A stretch of 64,000 nucleotides of DNA from Mayamaea pseudoterrestris (lineage: Eukaryota; Bacillariophyta; Bacillariophyceae; Sellaphorales; Sellaphoraceae). Positions 62,140 to 64,000 of the stretch are shown piece by piece. The position numbers and the translations under genes are program-made. The stretch lies in assembly GCA_027923505.1 (NCBI GenBank), contig BROI01000003.1:1529780-1593779 (forward strand), written 5' to 3'. Numbering within the stretch: position 1 is the stretch's first letter; each line of letters starts with the position of its first letter. Below the pieces are notes generated by a model. It ran no database searches, was not told where the DNA came from, and saw nothing but the letters and a program-made list of their open reading frames with translations.

Positions 62140-63711
62140 AGCAGGGAATTGTCGTAAGAGTTTCTTTAATCGTCACGCTGAGCATCAGTTAATGCTTTGC
62201 CGCTGCTGCCGCATCATCCGTGGACACTTCAGTATATTTAGCTGATTTTTTCCTCGGTAGTTGCATGTCTGGCTCCGTTTGGAGAGTGAGCAGGAAGCGT
62301 GATAATAAAGCATCGCGCATTTGAGATGAGCGTTTGCCAAGCTCTTAAGCGCGACGCTACGCAACGCCGTTTGTCGTCCCACAGAATGGAACGACGCTTC
62401 CAGTCGAGAATTAATCAAGCGCCAAGAATATCACGTCCAAGAATCAAATCATATTTAATGTCTTGATCAAAGACTGAACCGGAAACGAACCCGATCCGTT
62501 TGGTAGTGGAGAATTCGGGAGATAAGACTCGTCCAAATCAATGGCTGTAGAGCTCTCCAGTTTGCCAACTGTCGGTTTGCGAGCTTAAGCGTGGCGCAGC
62601 GCAGTTGACATGCCAATAGAAGCTTTCTTGCTTATCCCGGCGGTGGTGCGCCTGAGTCCAGTAGTGCGGTGAGGTGTCGTTTGCAGACGACTACCATTGG
62701 CTTGCCGCGGCGGTGAACAACCAGGCGAGTAGTCGTCTTCTGTTCGCTAGAAGTATTTCGCTACCGTCTGCAAATCCGCGGCCGTCTCTCTTTCCCGTCG
62801 TCGGCCGCCGTTCTCATTCTTGCTCCGTACTGTCCCCGAAATGCTTCCGGATCCGGCGGTCGTCGGTTCTTCTTGCCTTGAGGCCCTGGCCTTGGGCGGA
62901 GACTTCTTGTTAGCCTTCTTGTTCGCCGTTTTGGCTTTGGCGTTTGGTTTTAACTGCGTTTGTCGACAATGACGCGAGTATCCTCTTGCGGTGTCGCGTT
63001 TCAATGTTTCGTTACTTTTCTTGTCCGTTTGATTTTCTTCTTGTCAGGCATTGAGGCGGCCCCTTGTAGTTGCTACTCTTGGGTTGCCGAGCACGTCCCA
63101 AGTGTGGCCGCCGTGGTACTGGGCAAATGTTGCCTTTCTTGGTACCGACTGCTTGCGTTCCATTTTTGTGGTTGCCTCCACCGCCGCGCTTGCGTCCTTT
63201 TCCTGAACGTGGCTGGCCTGGCCGCCTCCTTCCCCTCTTCTCCACTGCCTTGCGACCATGTTCCTTTAACGCCGCCATGCTGTCCGCCCAGCGGCGAGCT
63301 GATGGGCGTCAGTCGAGCGGTGGCGACTGCTTGCGAAACTCTCTGCACCGTGGCACCATCTCCAAGACCCGCGACTTGAGGTCGTCGTCTTCGTGGGCGA
63401 GATCAGTCGGCGGTAGAGTCAGCGTGGGACTGTGGCTATCGCCCATCCACTTGAACATGCTGCAGGCAATCAATCGCCGCAGACCGTCATGCCTTGAGGG
63501 GGACTGGCGAGATTTCCTTCTGCTTGCGGAGATCTTCGTCAGGATCCATGAAGTTGGAAAGGAAGGCCTTGGCTGATCTCGTTTCCAACCCTCCAATGTC
63601 CTGGGTCTGACTGATTGATCCCAAGGTCGCGAATAGTTCCGAGAGAGACAAAGACGAGCCGGTCTCCTTGCGAGTTTGGGGGTGATGGTCCTCAGGTCCG
63701 TCGAGCGCCAT
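62140..63711 (-). pseudogene. gag: disrupted gag-protease region of the gypsy element
   Basis: The minus strand upstream of pol has only short frames. A protease-end signature (DLILGRDILGA) appears at about 62,410..62,450 and is cut by a stop. A gag zinc-knuckle-like region at about 63,050..63,150 is split between frames (CPVP in one, YHGGHTW in another, NYKG in the first). Lys/Arg-rich stretches at 62,750..63,000 resemble a nucleocapsid tail. At least two frameshifts and a stop are needed to explain this, so the copy is probably not autonomous. Confidence 0.65.
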
Positions 63712-63933
63712 TTAGTGAGTGCTTCCAGTTACCTGCGTCGATTTGGCTCGAATGGGATCTTCATCATTCGCAATCTGGATCTTGCGCTTGACCTTGGTTT
63801 CCATCTTGTTTGTGGAATGTCAAGTCTTGCTTGGAGAGGGTCTCCCATTTGATGCGGGCGCCAGAGGAATGGAGACTTCGTGTCGGTGGCGAGCATGGTT
63901 GATACTGCGTAGGCGTGTGTTTTGATATCAAAG

Positions 63934-64000
63934 TGAATTATCTGTATGACAGAATACTCTGGAAATTGAGAATTGTGACTACTATGATTGAATTAAGTTC
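63934..64000 (-). repeat. 5' LTR, truncated by the window end
   Basis: Only the 3' edge of this LTR (in element orientation) is in the window. It matches 59,151..59,215. Flanking bases differ from those left of 59,151, which places the LTR border at the TG. Confidence 0.8.

Larger units (their letters stand above)
59151..64000 (-). mobile_element. Ty3/gypsy LTR retrotransposon, runs past the window end
   Basis: The element lies on the minus strand. Both LTRs are recognised by the shared stretch starting TGAATTATCTGTATGACAGA, at 59,151 (3' LTR) and 63,934 (5' LTR, cut by the window end). On the minus strand the LTR therefore ends in CA. The 65-67 bp that can be compared differ by small indels and substitutions, so the copy is not brand new. 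The order pol (59,437..62,139) then gag-protease (to about 63,711) in minus orientation is normal. The inner border of the 3' LTR and the primer-binding site could not be placed with confidence. Confidence 0.87.

Overview
This is nuclear DNA of a eukaryotic alga, most likely a diatom. Coding genes are compact and carry few introns; the introns I resolved are 63-145 bp with GT-AG borders. Several proteins start with a signal peptide followed by a diatom plastid-type cleavage motif: phosphoribulokinase (ASASAF), a Tic22-like protein (TASF) and an SDR protein (ASGF). Phosphoribulokinase with Tic22, plus copia and gypsy retroelement sequence, fits a diatom with about 48% GC by eye. The species cannot be fixed from sequence alone.

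Layout. From 1 to about 46.3 kb there are about 27 host genes packed tightly on both strands, often as divergent pairs sharing 50-300 bp promoters or convergent pairs with 15-60 bp between stops. They include tRNA modification (TYW3-kelch, a TrmA-like methylase), splicing (SF3B5), chromatin (SGF11), DNA maintenance (dUTPase, a tandem-BRCT protein), ubiquitin and ER or plastid protein handling (RBR E3 ligase, EMC1, UAS-UBX protein, Tic22), N-terminal acetylation (NAA60), molybdenum cofactor (MoaC), carbon fixation (phosphoribulokinase), and lipid or membrane-contact proteins (SYLF, PH-like and VASt-like). Many genes were rebuilt across introns, and several starts were moved inward because the longest reading frame began with TTG or GTG.

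From about 46.4 to 56.4 kb lies a repeat-rich island. It holds a decayed copia reverse-transcriptase fragment, a 13-bp minisatellite inside a duplicated 400-bp block, about 24 copies of a 169-bp satellite, a related 181-bp satellite, and a 960-bp hAT-like non-autonomous DNA transposon with perfect 28-bp inverted ends and an 8-bp target duplication. Inverted copies of one satellite-related segment bracket the island.

From 56.4 to 58.9 kb two host genes return (SYS1 and an ankyrin protein). From 59,151 to beyond the window end lies a Ty3/gypsy retrotransposon on the minus strand, with an open reverse transcriptase-RNase H-integrase frame but a broken gag-protease part.

Most notable observations: an Hsp90-type ATPase domain fused to a UPF0652 (DUF2009) domain in which the usual catalytic Glu is Gln; satellite units each carrying two perfect palindromes, one with an apparent compensatory change; eight TGACG sites at 42-bp spacing in front of phosphoribulokinase; and a secretory-leader UBX protein that could belong to the diatom periplastid translocation machinery.
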